Counted from the first letter of the stretch, positions 25,710 through 34,632 are shown. The stretch is 64,000 nt of DNA from Streptomyces blattellae (GCF_009709555.1 NZ_WJBG01000244.1:35663-99662), one strand, 5' to 3'. Notes: a model not told the origin generated them from the letters alone. Made by a program: numbers and translations.

Positions 25710-25770
25710 CCTCGAAGTGGTGGGACAGCGCCGGAGGACCGCTGTGAGGGGAGTGTGAAGGGAGCACGCC

Positions 25771-26436
25771 GTGACACGACCGCCGACCGCCGCACAGCGG
25801 CGTGTCATCGACGCCGCCGACCCGGTCACCGGGCGACTCGTCGGTGGTACGGAGACGCAGCTCGCGGCCCTGGTGAAGCGGGGGCTCGCGTTCCGGCATC
25901 CCCGTCCGCCGCACGACCACTTTCTGACTCCGGCGGGGCATCGGATACGGGAGGCGGTCGGCGATTCGGCCGTTCAGGCACCCGAGAAAACCGCCACGGC
26001 GACCGGAGTGTTCGCCGCGCGCGTCGGGGGCGAGGAGGAGCCCCCGCCGGCCGGTCCGGCCCGGGTCCGTGAGGTGCGCGGTGCCTGGGAAGGGCTGGTG
26101 GAGCTGCGTCGGATGACCAATCCGGACGGCGCCACCGACCGGCCGTGCGGCTGGGAGCGTACACATCTGGTGCAGGCCGCCGCGCTGGCGCTGGAGGCGG
26201 CCGGGCACCCGCCGGCCGGAGCGGACGGCGGCGACGACGACGACGGCGGCCACAGGGGCGACGGCTACCGGGTGCGCGCGACCCCGCAGCCGGAGGCCGT
26301 CGCCGTGCACCAGCCGGACCCCGAGGGGCTGCACGCGTGCGCGGCGACGCTGGAGAAGGCGGGCTGGCAGGTGAGCGGGCACACGGACCCTCGTACGCGT
26401 GCGCGCTATCTGCTGGCTTCGCCACGCCGGGTGTGA
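25771..26436 (+). CDS. Hypothetical protein with winged-helix-like N-terminus
   Basis: A 221-residue protein not assigned to a family. The N-terminus (TAAQRRVIDAADPVTGRLVGGTETQLAALVKRGLAFRH, then LTPAGHRIREAV) looks like a winged helix with a beta-wing. A charged DGGDDDDGGHRGDG linker precedes the C-terminal ATLEKAGWQVSGHTDPRTRARYLLASPRRV. GTG start, 61 nt after the phosphatase. It may bind nucleic acid, as an inference from shape only. Confidence 0.6.
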   Translation: MTRPPTAAQRRVIDAADPVTGRLVGGTETQLAALVKRGLAFRHPRPPHDHFLTPAGHRIREAVGDSAVQAPEKTATATGVFAARVGGEEEPPPAGPARVREVRGAWEGLVELRRMTNPDGATDRPCGWERTHLVQAAALALEAAGHPPAGADGGDDDDGGHRGDGYRVRATPQPEAVAVHQPDPEGLHACAATLEKAGWQVSGHTDPRTRARYLLASPRRV

Positions 26437-26501
26437 GGGACATGCCAGGATCACTGCACTGGGCATCGATGACGAACGTCGGCAACGAGAAAGAGGAAGT
26501 A

Positions 26502-26924
26502 GTGAGCGAGCCGTTCTCCGTCCGGATCACCGTCCGTGGCTACGAGACCGATGTGCAGGGTCACCTCAACCAGAGTGTGTACCTCAACTACGCCGAGCAC
26601 GCCCGCTGGTCGCTGCTCCAGGCCGCGGGAATCAGCCAGGCGGGACTGCGCTCCAAGGGGATCGGCCCCGTCGCCCTGGAAACCACCATCCGCTACAAGC
26701 GTGAACTCCTGGCCGGGGACGAGGTCGACGTGTCGTGCGTCTTCGAGTGGGGTGAGGGCAAGACGTTCCGCATCGAGCAGACGATCACGAAGCCGGACGG
26801 CACCGTGGCGGCCGAAGTCAGCGCGGTCGGCGGGCTGCTGGATCTGACGGCACGCCGCTTGGTTGCGACCCCGCAGAACTACTTCAAGGAGCTGGCGACC
26901 GACCCGAGCCTTTTCGGACTCTGA
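26502..26924 (+). CDS. Acyl-CoA thioesterase (4HBT hot-dog fold)
   Basis: A 140-residue thioesterase: VRGYETDVQGHLNQSVYLNYAEHARW is the 4-hydroxybenzoyl-CoA thioesterase-type active-site helix (Asp in ETDVQGH), followed by ETTIRYKRELLAGDEVDV. GTG at 26502 is chosen for its GAGGAAG ribosome site and correct family length; in-frame ATGs at 26442 and 26469 are possible. Convergent with the 8-oxoguanine deaminase. Confidence 0.82.
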   Translation: MSEPFSVRITVRGYETDVQGHLNQSVYLNYAEHARWSLLQAAGISQAGLRSKGIGPVALETTIRYKRELLAGDEVDVSCVFEWGEGKTFRIEQTITKPDGTVAAEVSAVGGLLDLTARRLVATPQNYFKELATDPSLFGL

Positions 26925-27279
26925 GCCCCCGTGTCCCGGGGATCGTCACCGTCACTGTCAGGCCCCGCCCTCCGGGGCACCGCGGACACCTCCCCGTACG
27001 TCGAACGGCGCCACCGGCGGACCGGAGTTGCTGGCCTCCAGCTCCACCCGGTCCGCGCCTGCACCCGGCTCAGGAAGGTGGGGCGACGACTCCCGCCACA
27101 CGAGAGAGAGGAGTTCCGTTCCGGGGCGCGCGCGTCCAGGTGCGCGCCCCGGAGACGGCCGCCATGGACCCTGCTCGGATCCACGACTACCGGCCGGGAG
27201 CCGTCCCTCCCGGCCGGAGATCAAGTGCCGTACCGGCAGGAGGCCAAGTGCCGTACGGCATCGATGAGTTGTACGGCGG
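26925..27279. other. 355-bp convergent intergenic region
   Basis: No gene is supported. It holds the GC-rich terminator hairpin at 27120-27153 and a short imperfect duplication of AAGTGCCGTAC at about 27224 and 27248. Confidence 0.6.
27120..27153. terminator. Bidirectional hairpin terminator
   Basis: TCCGGGGCGCGC pairs perfectly with GCGCGCCCCGGA across a 10-nt loop between two convergent genes. No T-run, as is usual in Streptomyces. Confidence 0.6.
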
Positions 27280-28659
27280 TCAGCCCTGCGCGGCGATCCG
27301 TGCCAGCCGCCGTGCCTCTTGCCGCGTCGAGCGGGCGACGGCGTCCTCGTCGACGTGCAGCAGCCGCCCGTCCGCCACGATCTGACGGCCATTCACGAAC
27401 GAGGCGGTGACCGGAGCGGCGGCCCCGAAGACCAGCGCGGTCACCGGGTCGGCGATCGAGGCGTGGGCCAGCGTGTCGAGCTTCCACAGCACCAGGTCGG
27501 CCAGCTTGCCCGGCTCCAGCGAACCGATCTCCGCACTGCGGCCGAGGACCTGGGCGCCGCCGTAGGTGCCGAGGCGCAGCGCCTGACGGGCGTTGAGGGC
27601 GGCCTCGCGGTGGGCGCCGAGGCGGTTGACGAGCAGGGCGTTGCGCAGTTCGGTGTGCAGTTCGCCGGACTCGTTGGAGGCGGTGCCGTCGACGCCGAGG
27701 CCGACCGGGACACCGGCGGCGAGCATGTCGGGGACGCGGGCGATACCGGCCGCGAGACGGGCGTTGGAGGACGGGCAGTGGGCGACACCGGTCTTCGTAC
27801 GGGCGAAGGCGGCGATGTCGGAGTCGTTCATGTGGACGCAGTGCGCCATCCACACGTCCTCACCGAGCCAGCCCGTGGACTCGAAGTAGTCGGTCGGGCC
27901 CATGCCGAACTGCTCCTTGCAGAACTGCTCCTCCTCGACCGTCTCCGAGCCGTGCGTGTGCAGCCGTACACCGAGACGGCGGGCCAACCGGGCGCCGTCG
28001 CGGAGGAGTTCGGTGGAGACGGAGAAGGGCGAGCAGGGCGCGACGGCCACCTGGGTCATCGCGTCGAAGGAGGCGTCGTGGTGCTCCGTCACCGTCGCCT
28101 CGGTCGCGGCGAGCGCGCCGTCCAGGGTCTCCACGGCGAAGTCCGGCGGCAGTCCGCCGTCCTTCTCGCTGCGGTCCATGGAGCCGCGGGCGAGGGTGAA
28201 GCGGACGCCCGTCTCGCGGGCGGCGCGGATGATCGCGCCGGACAGGTCTCCGGAGCCCTTCGGGAAGACGTAGTGGTGGTCCAGGGCGGTGGTGACGCCG
28301 CCGCGGGCCATCATGGCCAGCGAGCCCTGCGCCGCCGCGTACACCATCGGCTCGTCGATGCGCGCCCAGGTCGGGTAGAGCGCGACGAGCCAGTTGAAGA
28401 GGTTGTGGTCCGTGGCCAGGCCCCGGGTGATCCACTGGTAGAAGTGGTGGTGGGTGTTGACCAGGCCGGGGGTCACCAGGTGGCCGGTGGCGTCGACACG
28501 GCGTACGACGTTCTCCAGGCCCTCGGGGGCCTTGCCCGCGCCGAGCGACTCGACGCGGTTGCCCCGCAGAACCACATGGCCGGAGGCGTACTCGGTGTCG
28601 TGGGCGTCGACGGTCGCGATCGCACAGTTCTCGATGACGATGCGCTGGTCAGCTGCCAT
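27280..28659 (-). CDS. 8-oxoguanine deaminase / related amidohydrolase
   Basis: A 459-residue zinc amidohydrolase of the ATZ/TRZ group. Metal ligands are visible in PGLVNTHHHFYQ, HTHGSETVEEE and AHCVHMND, and the late Asp is in GLGVDGTASNESGE. Resemblance to 8-oxoguanine deaminases plus position at the end of a uricase operon suggests conversion of 8-oxoguanine to urate, feeding the next enzyme; guanine deamination is the alternative. ATG at 28659 with AAAGGAC upstream. Confidence 0.82.
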   Translation of the reverse strand: MAADQRIVIENCAIATVDAHDTEYASGHVVLRGNRVESLGAGKAPEGLENVVRRVDATGHLVTPGLVNTHHHFYQWITRGLATDHNLFNWLVALYPTWARIDEPMVYAAAQGSLAMMARGGVTTALDHHYVFPKGSGDLSGAIIRAARETGVRFTLARGSMDRSEKDGGLPPDFAVETLDGALAATEATVTEHHDASFDAMTQVAVAPCSPFSVSTELLRDGARLARRLGVRLHTHGSETVEEEQFCKEQFGMGPTDYFESTGWLGEDVWMAHCVHMNDSDIAAFARTKTGVAHCPSSNARLAAGIARVPDMLAAGVPVGLGVDGTASNESGELHTELRNALLVNRLGAHREAALNARQALRLGTYGGAQVLGRSAEIGSLEPGKLADLVLWKLDTLAHASIADPVTALVFGAAAPVTASFVNGRQIVADGRLLHVDEDAVARSTRQEARRLARIAAQG

Positions 28660-28770
28660 GGTTTGTCCTTTGCGCTGTTGTGGAGAGGGCACGGCAGGAC
28701 CCCGGGGGATTTGAGTGCCGCGGCCGGGTGCACACGTCCCGGCCGCGGGTGCCGAGAGGGAGTTGCTCGC

Positions 28771-29676
28771 TCACAGGTTGGTGAGGTCCACCGGGATCCT
28801 CGCCTCGCAGCCGTCCCTGAGGATGGTGGCCTCGATCAGGCCGTAGGGGCGGTCGGCGGCGAAGTACACCGCGCCGTCCTCGGTGGCGTTCTTCAGACCG
28901 AACGGCTCCAGGTCCGCCAGGAAGTGGTGCTTGTTCGGGAGCGAGAAACGGACTTCGTCGATCTCACCGCGGTTGTCGATGATCCGCGAACCCATCTGGT
29001 ACAGGGTCTGCTGGAGCGAGAGCGAGTAGGTCTCGGCGAAGGCCTGGAGCATGTGCTTCCTGGTCTCCTCGTAGGACTTCTCCCAGTTGGGCGTCTTCTG
29101 CTCGTCGTGGGACCAGTTGAACCGCCAGCGGCCGGATACCTGTGTGGCCAGGATGCGGTCGTACGCCTCCGGGAGCGTCGTGTACTTGTCCTTGACGTAG
29201 CCCCAGAATTCGGAGTTCGTCGAGTTCATCACGACGAGGTCCTTGAGGCCGGAGACGACCTCCCACCGCGAGCCGTCGTACGTGATCTGGGTCAGCCGGG
29301 TCTCCTGACCCTTGCGGACGAAGGAGTGCGCACCCTTCCCGGAGTGTTCGATCCGCTCCCAGCCGTATTCCTCGATACGGATCCGGGCCGTCTTGATCGG
29401 CTCCTGACTCGTCACGAAGTGCCGGGCCAGATGGATGCCGAACTGCTCGGCGGACTCGATGCCGTACTCCTTGGCGAACGCGTACACCGTGTTCTTGGTG
29501 GTGTCGGTCGGCAGGACGGTGGCGTTGGAGCCGGAGTAGTGGACCTCGTCCATGTCGCCGGAGAGCGCCACGGATACGTTCAGGTCCTTGATGTGGTGGG
29601 TGGCGCCGTCCCGCGTGATCTTTACGACGCGGTTCTCTGCTTTCCCGTACTGGTTCTGGCCGAGAATCGTGGGCAT
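28771..29676 (-). CDS. uox: Urate oxidase (uricase)
   Basis: A 301-residue cofactor-free uricase of normal length: ILGQNQYGKAENRVVKI, SVALSGDMDEVHYSGSNATVLPTDTTKNTVYAFAKE, SFVRKGQETRLTQ and SLPNKHHFLADLEPFGL are family blocks, the last holding the catalytic-dyad region. Converts urate to 5-hydroxyisourate. Follows the hydroxyisourate hydrolase gene by 6 nt in the minus-strand operon. Confidence 0.96.
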   Translation of the reverse strand: MPTILGQNQYGKAENRVVKITRDGATHHIKDLNVSVALSGDMDEVHYSGSNATVLPTDTTKNTVYAFAKEYGIESAEQFGIHLARHFVTSQEPIKTARIRIEEYGWERIEHSGKGAHSFVRKGQETRLTQITYDGSRWEVVSGLKDLVVMNSTNSEFWGYVKDKYTTLPEAYDRILATQVSGRWRFNWSHDEQKTPNWEKSYEETRKHMLQAFAETYSLSLQQTLYQMGSRIIDNRGEIDEVRFSLPNKHHFLADLEPFGLKNATEDGAVYFAADRPYGLIEATILRDGCEARIPVDLTNL

Positions 29677-29682
29677 GGTCTG

Positions 29683-30096
29683 CTAGCTCCCTCGGTATAC
29701 GGAGTAGCCGAACGGGTTGAGCAGCAGCGGTACGTGGTAGTGCTCGCCCGGGACGACGGCGAACGTGATCGCCACCTCCGGGAAGAACGCACCGGCACCG
29801 CTGTCCCGATTCGCGGGGGCGTCCTGCTGCGCATCGGCTTGCTTCTTCTCGAAATAGGGCTCCACCGCGAAGTCGAGCCGTACGTGCGTGGTCCCCTCCG
29901 GCAGGGCGGGGAGGTCCTTGCACCGGCCGTCCCCGTCGGTCGCGGAGCCGCCGAGCGCCCGCCATTCCCCTCCTTGCCCGTAATGGGCGGACCGGCCGCT
30001 GCGGGCCGCGAGCCGGACGGCGACGCCCTCGGCGGGGCGGCCGGCGCTGGTGTCCAGGATGTGCGTGGACACGGAGGCGGTGGTGCTGGTGCTCAT
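29683..30096 (-). CDS. uraH: 5-Hydroxyisourate hydrolase (transthyretin-like)
   Basis: A 137-residue transthyretin-related protein: N-terminal STHILDTSAGRPAEGV and C-terminal YHVPLLLNPFGYSVYRGS, the signature YRGS end of HIU hydrolases. The catalytic His residues (THILD and HYHVPLL) are present. Converts the uricase product to OHCU. Four nt separate it from the upstream decarboxylase gene. Confidence 0.95.
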   Translation of the reverse strand: MSTSTTASVSTHILDTSAGRPAEGVAVRLAARSGRSAHYGQGGEWRALGGSATDGDGRCKDLPALPEGTTHVRLDFAVEPYFEKKQADAQQDAPANRDSGAGAFFPEVAITFAVVPGEHYHVPLLLNPFGYSVYRGS

Positions 30097-30100
30097 GGCG

Positions 30101-30613
30101 TCAGGCTTCCTCTTCGACGAGCCGGGCGAGCCGGATACGGTTGATCTTCCCCAGCTCGGTGCGGACGATCTCCCGCTCCTGCTCCGGCGAGTTCCCCATC
30201 CGCTCCTTGACCGCGTCCCGCATCTGCTCGCCGGTCCGGCCGGTCGCGCAGATCAGGAAGACATGGCCGAACTTCTCCTGGTAGGCCAGGTTCAGTTCCA
30301 GCATCTCCGCCCTGAGTCCCTCGGGGGCACCGGCCATGCCGCGCTGCTCCCGGGCCGAGGCCGGATCGCCCGGCTTGGGGCGGCCGATCGGCGGGTGCCC
30401 GGCCATCGCCTCTTCGAGGTCTACGGCGGTCAGCTCGGCCATCGCGGCATCGCCGGCGGCGTACAGGTCCTCGGGGGTGGCGTACGGGCGGGCGGTGAGC
30501 AGTCGCCGGACCCAGGCGGTGGCGGCGCAGGCCTCGTGCAGTGCGGCGAACGCCGCGTGCTCCTCCAGGGCGTTGAACCGGGCCAGACCCGGGGGCGTGG
30601 AAGTCGAAGTCAC
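30101..30613 (-). CDS. uraD: OHCU decarboxylase
   Basis: A 170-residue 2-oxo-4-hydroxy-4-carboxy-5-ureidoimidazoline decarboxylase: FNALEEHAAFAALHEACA, the catalytic His in AGHPPIG, and LAYQEKFGHVFLICATGRT. Completes urate conversion to S-allantoin. GTG at 30613 is chosen for GGAGG placed 5 nt upstream. First gene of the decarboxylase-hydrolase-uricase unit. Confidence 0.93.
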   Translation of the reverse strand: MTSTSTPPGLARFNALEEHAAFAALHEACAATAWVRRLLTARPYATPEDLYAAGDAAMAELTAVDLEEAMAGHPPIGRPKPGDPASAREQRGMAGAPEGLRAEMLELNLAYQEKFGHVFLICATGRTGEQMRDAVKERMGNSPEQEREIVRTELGKINRIRLARLVEEEA

Positions 30614-30690
30614 GGGAGCCTCCGTGGCCGTAACCGGCCTTGCGTGCTGAACGGGCTGCGGCCAGCTAACGCCCTTCCACAACGCAACGT

Positions 30691-30703
30691 CAACACTTTG
30701 TTG
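30691..30703. promoter_or_regulatory. Putative operator of the uricase operon
   Basis: CAACACTTTGTTG is a perfect 5-3-5 inverted repeat, 78 nt before the OHCU decarboxylase start. On the minus strand its end overlaps a TTGACG that could be the -35 element. The nearby HTH gene (30758-31120) is a candidate binder. Confidence 0.4.
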
Positions 30704-30757
30704 AAAATTCGGGGTAACAAGACCCCGCCGCGCCTCCTGCCCCGAGCCGGCCCGCGC

Positions 30758-31120
30758 TCAGGCCCCCTTCTCGCGGTTCAGATAGTTGTAGACGGTGAAC
30801 CGGCTGACGCCGAGCGCGCCCGCCACGGTCTCGACCCCATGCCGTACGGAGAAGGCGCCGCGCGCCTCCAGTATCCGTACGACCTCCTGCTTGGCCTTGC
30901 GGTCCAGGTCGGCCAGCGGCTTGCCCTGCTTGCGCTCCATGGCGGCCAGGATGTGATCGAGGGAGTCGGCCAGCTGCGGCAGCCGCACGGCGACGACATC
31001 GGCACCGTCCCAGGAGAGCACGACATCGTCGGGGCCGGCCTCGTCGGGCGGGAGCATCATGCCGCCCATGGCGTCGACCAGCGGCTTCACGGCCGTGATG
31101 AAGGGCTCGTCCTCGCTCAC
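30758..31120 (-). CDS. Helix-turn-helix protein of the purine locus
   Basis: A 120-residue protein. The C-terminal half is a Fis/DNA-binding-type helix-turn-helix: DRKAKQEVVRILEARGAFSVRHGVETVAGALGVSRFTVYNYLNREKG. The N-terminal half is acidic and unassigned. GTG at 31120 overlaps the upstream stop (GTGA). The position just before the uricase unit suggests a local regulator. Confidence 0.78.
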   Translation of the reverse strand: MSEDEPFITAVKPLVDAMGGMMLPPDEAGPDDVVLSWDGADVVAVRLPQLADSLDHILAAMERKQGKPLADLDRKAKQEVVRILEARGAFSVRHGVETVAGALGVSRFTVYNYLNREKGA

Positions 31121-31368
31121 CGCTCGCCCTCCCCGATCACGTTGACCTGGAGCGAGACCCGGGTGGCGCCCGAGTCCAGGGTCTTGCGCAGCAGCGCGTC
31201 CACGGCGGTGAGCACGGTATCGGCGGGGCCCTCCGCGGTGTTGCCGAACGGGCCGACGTCCACCGCGTCCAGCTCGGCGGCCTCGATGACCTCGCGGGCC
31301 ACCAGCGCGTGCGCGGGCGCCTCGTCCAGGTCGAAGGGCTCGGTCGTGAACTCCACTCTCAATCGCAC
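31117..31368 (-). CDS. Small protein of the thiamine-BP/YqgV-like (DUF77) fold
   Basis: An 83-residue protein beginning MRLRVEFTTEPFDL and ending LLRKTLDSGATRVSLQVNVIGEGER. The ferredoxin-like beta-alpha-beta pattern, the DVGPFGNTAEG loop and the GATRVSLQV strand fit the MTH1187/thiamine-binding small-protein family. It is shorter than most members (~100). Coupled to the HTH gene by 4 nt. Ligand and role in purine catabolism unknown. Confidence 0.55.
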   Translation of the reverse strand: MRLRVEFTTEPFDLDEAPAHALVAREVIEAAELDAVDVGPFGNTAEGPADTVLTAVDALLRKTLDSGATRVSLQVNVIGEGER

Positions 31369-31848
31369 TGCGCCCCCATGAAATCACTCTGACCTGCAGA
31401 TTCCCTCAGTCGTCTGCCTGAGAGGGCACATCCGGGGCACTGTCCGTCATCGCGGCGTCGGCGTGCCACAGTCGCTCCGAGACGACCTTAACGGACTCCC
31501 CTGCCGCAATCAGCAGTGAAGCGTGTGTCCTCGGGGGACTTGGCCCCGGGGGTGGCCGAACGCCAGATCCGCTCACCGAAGCGGGTCCCAAGGGCGCCGG
31601 GCTCGTGTGCGAACGCGCCGTGCAGCGCGCCGACTCCGCCCGGGTGCCGGCCGCGGTACGCAACCTGACCCGGGGAGTGGTTCACCGACGTGGTGCGGGC
31701 GGGCTGCAATACCTCGCAGACCACGCCCGCACCTGCCGGCCGGCCTGATCGCCATCCGCGAATCGACGTCCGCAAGCCGGCGTCCGCAAGCCGTGGGCGT
31801 CGCGCTTGCACGTTCGCGCCGGCCCTCAGGCACACTGCCGAGCGGCGC
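31369..31848. other. 480-bp region without an intact gene
   Basis: Contains the integrase remnant at 31406-31525 and otherwise only frame-shifted coding-like sequence. No promoter or terminator was recognised. Confidence 0.6.
31406..31525 (-). pseudogene. Tyrosine recombinase (phage-type integrase) C-terminal relic
   Basis: The minus-strand frame reads RTHASLLIAAGESVKVVSERL then WHADAAMT, a near-perfect match to the box II region of actinophage-type integrases (RHTHASLLIAAG, VSERLGHxxxxMT). The glycine of LGH is Trp, the catalytic Tyr segment is missing, and no other integrase block is joined in frame. It marks a lost integrative element. Confidence 0.7.
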
Positions 31849-33492
31849 CTACCGGCGCGAATCAGCGGTCTGCCGCCCGGCTTCCGTCCCGGTCAGGAGT
31901 TTGTATTCGATGCGCCGGAAGTCGAGTTCGGAGTCTCCCGAGGAGGTGACGCTGCCGAGCCAACCGAGGAAGAACGCCGCGGGCACGGATACCAGGCCGG
32001 GCGACTGGAACGGATACCAGTCGAAATTCCTTTCCGGCCACAGCGCCATCGGGGTCCCCGACACGGTGGGCGAGAAGACCGTGAGGACGGCACAGAGCAG
32101 CAGTGCGCCGCCGACCGACCACAGCAGCCCTCGGCGATTGAACCTGCGCCAGAAGAACGAGTAGACCAACGCCGGGAAGATGCACGAAGCCCCGACGGCG
32201 ATCGAGAAGGCGATCAGGAACTGGGCCTGGTAGTGGTGGATGGCGGCGGCCAGCGTAACGGCCACGCCGCACACGACGATGGCGGCCAGGCGCAGGGCAC
32301 CCACCTCTTGGCTGTCGGAGCGCCGGCGCCCGCCTCGCGCGAACACGTCGTGAGCGAGGGAGACCGCGGCAGCGAACGCCACACTGGTCACGGTCGTGAG
32401 CACCGCGAGGAAGATGACACACGCCATGACGGTGAGGAGCACGACGCGCCCCGTCGAGCCGTAGCCGAGCAGCTCGGAGGCCAGCTGGATCGGGGCGGAC
32501 TGCCCCGTGACGTCGACCGCACCGAGGTCCGCGGCGCCGACCACGGCGGCCGCCGAGAAGCCCGTCGTGATCAACAGGATGACGAAGGCACCGGCCAGCG
32601 ATACGGCCGTACGCACGGACCGCCGCGCCGTGTGACCGGAACGGGACGCGCCGACCCGCAGGATCAGGTGCGGCATCACGGCCAGACCGAGGATGGCCAC
32701 GAGGTGGTTGCCGAACGTGTTGAGCGCACCGAGCTTCGCGGTGACCAACCAGAGCCCGGACTCCAGATAGCCGTCCGGCGCCACGCTCTTGTCCGCCGCG
32801 GCCGAGAGCAGAGAACCGGGATCCCACTCGAAGTTCCTGAGGGCCAGCACGGTGACCACCGCCAGCGTCAACAAGGTGATCGGCACCTTGGCGACCTGCA
32901 TGAAACTGGCACCTCTCAGCCCCGCCACCGCGGCGAAGCAAGCGACCATGCAGCCCATCAGCACCGTGCACACCACCTCGGCCCCGTCGGTCGGCAGGCC
33001 GATCAGGAGGGCCGCGCTGACGCCGGCGGCAGTCAGCTGCACCATGAGGATCGGAATCGTGATGGCCAACGTCACCACGGCGGCGGCGATCCGGGGCCCC
33101 GGACCCGACGCGCGCAAGGAGAAGAGATCGCCGAGCGTGTAACGGCCGCTGTTGCGTATCTTCTGCGCGAGGAGCAGCAGTACCCCGAAGGCGAGCAGGT
33201 TGTCGAGGGCGAAAACGAATCCGTCGTAGCCGAGGAGAGCGACGCCCCCGCAGACTTGCAGCAGGGTCACGACCGAGATCTGCTCTCCCGCCATGGCGAC
33301 CCCGTTGAAGAACGGGGAGAGGGACCGGTCGGCGAGGTAGAGCCCTTCCGGGCTGTCGTTCTCCCTTGTGGCGAGCGTGAAGAGCCACAGGAGAGACACC
33401 CCGATGAAGATCAGGAACGCGACGATGACGGGTTGCCGCGCGGCTGCGCCCACCGGGTCGAGCGCGGCCGCACTGAGGAGTTCCGGGGTCAC
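31849..33492 (-). CDS. Sodium:solute symporter (SSS family)
   Basis: A 547-residue membrane protein with about 13 hydrophobic segments and the SSS core: GEQISVVTLLQVCGG and NSGRYTLGDLFSLR. The partner upstream is a DUF485 protein, the standard arrangement for ActP/MctC-type monocarboxylate or acetate symporters. In this location it may take up purine-derived or glyoxylate-related acids, which is inference. The start (GTG, 33492) overlaps the DUF485 stop by 4 nt. Confidence 0.88.
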   Translation of the reverse strand: MTPELLSAAALDPVGAAARQPVIVAFLIFIGVSLLWLFTLATRENDSPEGLYLADRSLSPFFNGVAMAGEQISVVTLLQVCGGVALLGYDGFVFALDNLLAFGVLLLLAQKIRNSGRYTLGDLFSLRASGPGPRIAAAVVTLAITIPILMVQLTAAGVSAALLIGLPTDGAEVVCTVLMGCMVACFAAVAGLRGASFMQVAKVPITLLTLAVVTVLALRNFEWDPGSLLSAAADKSVAPDGYLESGLWLVTAKLGALNTFGNHLVAILGLAVMPHLILRVGASRSGHTARRSVRTAVSLAGAFVILLITTGFSAAAVVGAADLGAVDVTGQSAPIQLASELLGYGSTGRVVLLTVMACVIFLAVLTTVTSVAFAAAVSLAHDVFARGGRRRSDSQEVGALRLAAIVVCGVAVTLAAAIHHYQAQFLIAFSIAVGASCIFPALVYSFFWRRFNRRGLLWSVGGALLLCAVLTVFSPTVSGTPMALWPERNFDWYPFQSPGLVSVPAAFFLGWLGSVTSSGDSELDFRRIEYKLLTGTEAGRQTADSRR

Positions 33493-33887
33493 GGCTTCAC
33501 CGCCATGGACCCGGGCGCGTCGACGGGGCCGGGCCTCGGTCCCTCGGCCGGGAACTCGCCGGAGACCAGGGACTGTTCGAGAGGATCACAGGTCCGCGCA
33601 CTGCGGTTCTCGTACAGCCAGGCCGTGACGAGGAAGAGCCCGCATTGCAGGATGCCCCACACCAAGCCCAGATTGAGCTGCCCGTACACGTGCACCGCGG
33701 GGACGTCGGTGAAGGAGGACAGCAAGACGCCGGCGACGAAGGGAATTGCGTTGACGAGGATGAAGGCGCGCTGGGCGCGTTGTGTGGCCTCGCGGAAACG
33801 GTCTATGCGTTGTAGTTGCACAGTCTCGTGCGCGATGTCGGGTGCCGCGGGGTGACCTGGGGGAGTCGGCGGGAAATGCGGGTGCAC
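33489..33887 (-). CDS. DUF485 membrane protein, symporter partner
   Basis: A 132-residue protein with two transmembrane helices (AFILVNAIPFVAGVLLSS and LGLVWGILQCGLFLVTAWLYENRSA), the DUF485 pattern. Such proteins are encoded immediately before SSS-family symporters. GTG at 33887 is chosen for GGAGG placed 5 nt upstream; the frame is open further upstream but Cys/Arg-rich and not convincing. Confidence 0.8.
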   Translation of the reverse strand: MHPHFPPTPPGHPAAPDIAHETVQLQRIDRFREATQRAQRAFILVNAIPFVAGVLLSSFTDVPAVHVYGQLNLGLVWGILQCGLFLVTAWLYENRSARTCDPLEQSLVSGEFPAEGPRPGPVDAPGSMAVKP

Positions 33888-34568
33888 GGAACCTCCGGGC
33901 AGTGAGGGTAGGACGCTGCGCGGCACGGCGCTTGAGCCGTAGCACGGCATGCGTCGGATGAGCTGTCGCCGGCACCCGGTACACAGTGTGCTGCGGCGGG
34001 GTTCCAGCACAGGAAGATGGACCAAAGGCGGACATGGACCGCGGAGCCCCAGCGTGTGGGCTCAAGAGCCGTCGCTGTCATACGCCGTGTTGCGGCTCAT
34101 GAGCATCACGGATTTTGTGATCGTATGTCAACTGACCGTGAGGTATGTTCGGTAAGTCACTCTCGGTGTGAGACGCACGTCTCGCTCCGCTACCGACGAG
34201 CGTGCTCGCCGACTCTCGACCGTTGCCCCGTCCCGCCGCCCGCTTCCGAGTCCGCAGCGGCGGCAGGACGGTACGGAACCCGGTGCCCCCGGGCGCGTGG
34301 CAACTGCCCGTCACCGTCGGCCAGGCGGAGCCCGGTGAGGCGCGCGCGGGCCTGGTGGTCGATGGCGTCCCGCCAGGTGGCACAGCGGCCCACGGCGCCG
34401 GAATCCGCAGGTCATCGCCATCGGTACGGGTCGGGGCTGCACATGGCGCTGACGGCAGGTCAGCCGCTGTGCGATCCGGGAGCCTTGTCTCACGGGGTCA
34501 CCGACGCGCGACTCACCGGTTGCAGGGACCTGAACCAGGCGCGAAGGACAGACGATGACCCGCACGCC

Positions 34569-34632
34569 AGAGGGGCGGAAGGTGAGCGCCGTCGCCCCTC
34601 TCTGAATCGCCCCCGCGCGGGGGCGCTTTTTT
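34569..34632 (+). ncRNA. Candidate structured RNA 3' end with intrinsic terminator
   Basis: Hairpin 1 pairs AGAGGGGCG (34569-34577) with CGCCCCTCT (34593-34601). Hairpin 2 pairs CGCCCCCGC with GCGGGGGCG (34608-34625) and is followed by six T residues. This is a strong rho-independent terminator on the plus strand, rare in Streptomyces. The transcript it ends has no recognisable coding sequence upstream, so a small RNA or riboregulator is possible. The 5' end is not defined. Confidence 0.5.

Noticed and set aside
27319..30144. 941-codon open frame on the plus strand over the purine genes
   Set aside because: Antisense shadow of four well-supported enzymes; typical of high-GC third-position bias.
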